DNA of 10,000 nt from Anaerostipes hadrus ATCC 29173 = JCM 17467 (GTDB lineage: Bacteria > Bacillota > Clostridia > Lachnospirales > Lachnospiraceae): positions 1 through 10,000 of the forward strand of contig NZ_AP028031.1 of assembly GCF_030296915.1 (NCBI RefSeq). Reading direction: 5' to 3'. The first letter of the stretch is position 1; each line of letters begins with the position of its first letter. The position numbers and the translations under genes were made by a program. Shown here piece by piece: positions 8,623 to 10,000 of this stretch. The notes under the pieces were generated by a model. That model was not told the DNA's origin. It was given only the letters and a program-made list of their open reading frames with translations, and made no database searches.

Positions 8623-8633
8623 CGTTATATAAT
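8605..8633 (+). promoter_or_regulatory. Promoter for the fumarase genes, overlapping the terminator
   Basis: TTGTCT (8605-8610; 4 of 6 to the -35 consensus) and a perfect TATAAT (8628-8633) are separated by exactly 17 nt. The -35 lies in the loop and 3' arm of the gyrA hairpin. Initiation near 8640 would give a leader of about 90 nt before ATG 8731. No ORF, box or convincing RNA structure was seen in that leader; CAAAAT (8653-8658) and ATTTTG (8693-8698) could pair but are short. Confidence 0.65.
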
Positions 8634-8720
8634 AAAACAATGATACCAAGGTCAAAATCTGATGCAGCTTTATTTGCAGGAAAATTTATGATATTTTGGC
8701 AGTGACAATAAAATATTTTT

Positions 8721-8733
8721 GGAGGAAAACATG
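8721..8733 (+). promoter_or_regulatory. Ribosome binding site deciding the fumarase alpha start
   Basis: GGAGG (8721-8725) is 5 nt before ATG 8731. An upstream in-frame TTG at 8719 would overlap this Shine-Dalgarno sequence and has none of its own, so ATG 8731 is the real start. Confidence 0.9.
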
Positions 8734-9573
8734 AGAACGATTCATACAGATGAGATCATCAAGAATATAAAAGAGATGTGCATCGAGGCAAATTTATCTC
8801 TGACAGAAGATATGAAATGCCGTTTTAAGAATGCAACAGAAAGTGAAAAGAGCCCATTAGGAAAACAGATTTTAAATCAATTGCAGGAAAATATGGAAAT
8901 TGCAGCAGCAGATCAGATTCCAATCTGTCAGGATACAGGAATGGCAATCGTATTTTTAAATATCGGACAGGATGTTCATATTGAGGGTATGGATTTACAT
9001 GATGCAGTTAACGAAGGGGTGCGTCAGGGGTATACAGAAGGATATCTTAGGAAATCTGTTGTAAAGGATCCGTTGATCCGTGAGAATACAAAAGATAATA
9101 CACCTGCGATCATGCATATAGATATTGTCCCAGGGGAAAATCTTGAAATTCTAGTAGCTCCAAAAGGATTTGGAAGTGAAAATATGAGTCGTATATTTAT
9201 GTTAAAACCAGCAGATGGAGAAGAGGGGATAAAGAAATCAGTAATTCAGGCAGTCAAAGATGCAGGACCTAATGCCTGCCCACCAATGGTTGTAGGTGTT
9301 GGATTGGGTGGAAGTTTTGAAAAAGCAGCATTTCTAGCTAAGAAGGCATTGACGAGAAACTTAGATACACCATCTGAGAAGCCACATATTGCGAAATTAG
9401 AGAAAGAATTGTTAGAAGAAATCAATCAGTTAGGTATTGGTCCAGGAGGGCTTGGAGGTTCAACAACTGCGTTAGGACTTAATATTGAGACATACCCTAC
9501 ACACATTGCGGGAATGCCATTAGCAGTAAATATCTGCTGTCACGTAAATCGTCATGCACATAGAGTGTTATAA
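8731..9573 (+). CDS. Class I fumarate hydratase (or tartrate dehydratase-type) alpha subunit
   Basis: This 280-residue protein is the [4Fe-4S] subunit of a two-subunit, oxygen-sensitive hydro-lyase that interconverts fumarate and malate, or in close relatives dehydrates L(+)-tartrate. Three cysteine sites fit the cluster ligands: C66 in ICQDTG, C183 in NACPPMVVG, and C270 in the CCHVNR motif near the C-terminus (C269 is adjacent). Other hallmarks are APKGFGSEN (143-151, where many relatives have GGGSEN), GVGLGGSFEKAA, and GIGPGGLGGSTTALG near the end. The beta subunit follows 75 bp downstream, so a heteromer is expected. It has its own promoter after the gyrA hairpin. Fumarase is more likely than tartrate dehydratase because it is the common activity in anaerobic Clostridia, but sequence alone does not separate them. 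The gene could be named fumA or ttdA. Confidence 0.9.
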   Translation: MRTIHTDEIIKNIKEMCIEANLSLTEDMKCRFKNATESEKSPLGKQILNQLQENMEIAAADQIPICQDTGMAIVFLNIGQDVHIEGMDLHDAVNEGVRQGYTEGYLRKSVVKDPLIRENTKDNTPAIMHIDIVPGENLEILVAPKGFGSENMSRIFMLKPADGEEGIKKSVIQAVKDAGPNACPPMVVGVGLGGSFEKAAFLAKKALTRNLDTPSEKPHIAKLEKELLEEINQLGIGPGGLGGSTTALGLNIETYPTHIAGMPLAVNICCHVNRHAHRVL

Positions 9574-9648
9574 AGAGTTAGATATTATCTATCGTTCAGA
9601 CGAAATTTTTAGAATATAGTATTTTTTAAATACAAGGAGTAGAAGATT
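9574..9648 (+). other. Fumarase alpha-beta gap with two small inverted repeats
   Basis: The 75-bp gap holds the perfect inverted repeat TAGATA-T-TATCTA (9579-9591) and GTATTT-TTT-AAATAC (9619-9633), which ends directly before the beta-subunit ribosome binding site AAGGAG (9634-9639). Both are AT-rich and weak as hairpins. The second could modestly affect access to the ribosome binding site. No clear promoter was seen, so the beta gene is probably read from the promoter before alpha. Confidence 0.4.
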
Positions 9649-10000
9649 ATGGAGAAACATTTAAATGTTCCAGCAAATACAGAAGAGTTGGCAGAGCTTA
9701 AATCTGGAGATTATGTATATTTGACAGGAACGATCTATACAGCTAGAGATGCGGCACATAAAAGAATGTATGAAACGCTGTTAGATGGGAAAGAATTACC
9801 AGTAGATGTAAAAGGGCAGTTTATTTATTATCTCGGGCCAACACCAGCAAGAGAAGGACAGGTCATTGGATCAGCAGGACCGACAACAAGCAGCAGAATG
9901 GATAAATATACCCCAACGATGCTTGATCAAGGATTAAAAGGTATGATCGGAAAAGGGAAACGATCTTCAGAAGTCATTGAATCAATAAAACAGAATGGTG
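9649..10000 (+). CDS. Class I fumarate hydratase (or tartrate dehydratase-type) beta subunit, cut by window edge
   Basis: The frame is open from ATG 9649 to the window end, giving 117 codons plus one base with no stop; relatives are about 180-200 residues, so the 3' part lies outside. It is the smaller catalytic-domain partner of the preceding alpha subunit. Visible family motifs are LTGTIYTARDAAHKRM (25-40), YYLGPTPAREGQVIGSAGPT (60-79), TSSRMDKYTPTML (80-92) and GLKGMIGKGKR (95-105). The ribosome binding site AAGGAG (9634-9639) is 9 nt before the start. Pairing with the alpha gene supports one enzyme of the split class I type rather than the fused single-chain form of E. coli FumA. The same fumarase/tartrate ambiguity applies. 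Confidence 0.92.
   Translation, partial: MEKHLNVPANTEELAELKSGDYVYLTGTIYTARDAAHKRMYETLLDGKELPVDVKGQFIYYLGPTPAREGQVIGSAGPTTSSRMDKYTPTMLDQGLKGMIGKGKRSSEVIESIKQNG

Noticed and set aside
8719..8730. TTG start adding four residues to the fumarase alpha subunit
   Set aside because: The TTG overlaps the GGAGG ribosome binding site of ATG 8731 and has no Shine-Dalgarno sequence of its own.
8634..8730. Riboswitch or structured leader before the fumarase genes
   Set aside because: Only short possible pairings (CAAAAT with ATTTTG) were found; no known riboswitch core was recognised.

Overview
The window is the chromosomal replication-origin locus of a low-GC Gram-positive bacterium. The gene order dnaA - oriC - dnaN - yaaA (S4) - recF - gyrB - gyrA is the classic Firmicutes arrangement. 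The moderately AT-rich DNA, the GyrA and GyrB sequence style, and a split class I fumarase right after gyrA suggest an anaerobic Clostridia member, most likely Lachnospiraceae. The family is an inference from protein flavour, and genus cannot be fixed from the sequence alone.

Layout. Bases 1-100 hold the dnaA promoter region, with one TTATNCACA DnaA box, one degenerate box and a short inverted repeat. dnaA follows (101-1444). Bases 1445-1726 are a 282-bp gene-free origin: a left cluster of DnaA boxes, a stretch with 10-bp phased TTAT words, two overlapping boxes, a DnaA-trio tract, a (TTTA)4 AT-rich stretch, and a last DnaA box between the dnaN ribosome binding site and its start codon. dnaN, yaaA, recF, gyrB and gyrA (1727-8579) are tightly spaced (gaps of 9 to 15 bp) and read as one transcription unit. 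A 15-bp hairpin follows gyrA, and a good sigma-70/SigA-type promoter overlaps it. Behind that promoter are the alpha subunit (8731-9573) and the 5' part of the beta subunit (9649 to the window edge) of an iron-sulphur fumarase/tartrate-dehydratase-type hydro-lyase.

How it works together. DnaA binds the boxes and opens the origin at the trio/AT-rich element. DnaN is the sliding clamp, RecF helps repair at stalled forks, and GyrA2B2 removes the positive supercoils made by the forks. The fumarase is a metabolic neighbour, not part of replication. Base skew agrees with an origin here: sampled stretches show C>G on the plus strand in dnaA and G>C from dnaN onward.

No defence system, mobile element, CRISPR array, tRNA or rRNA was seen. 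This is mostly a conserved core region. The parts worth a second look are the fine structure of the origin, the hairpin/promoter overlap after gyrA, and the glycine in the GyrA quinolone region.
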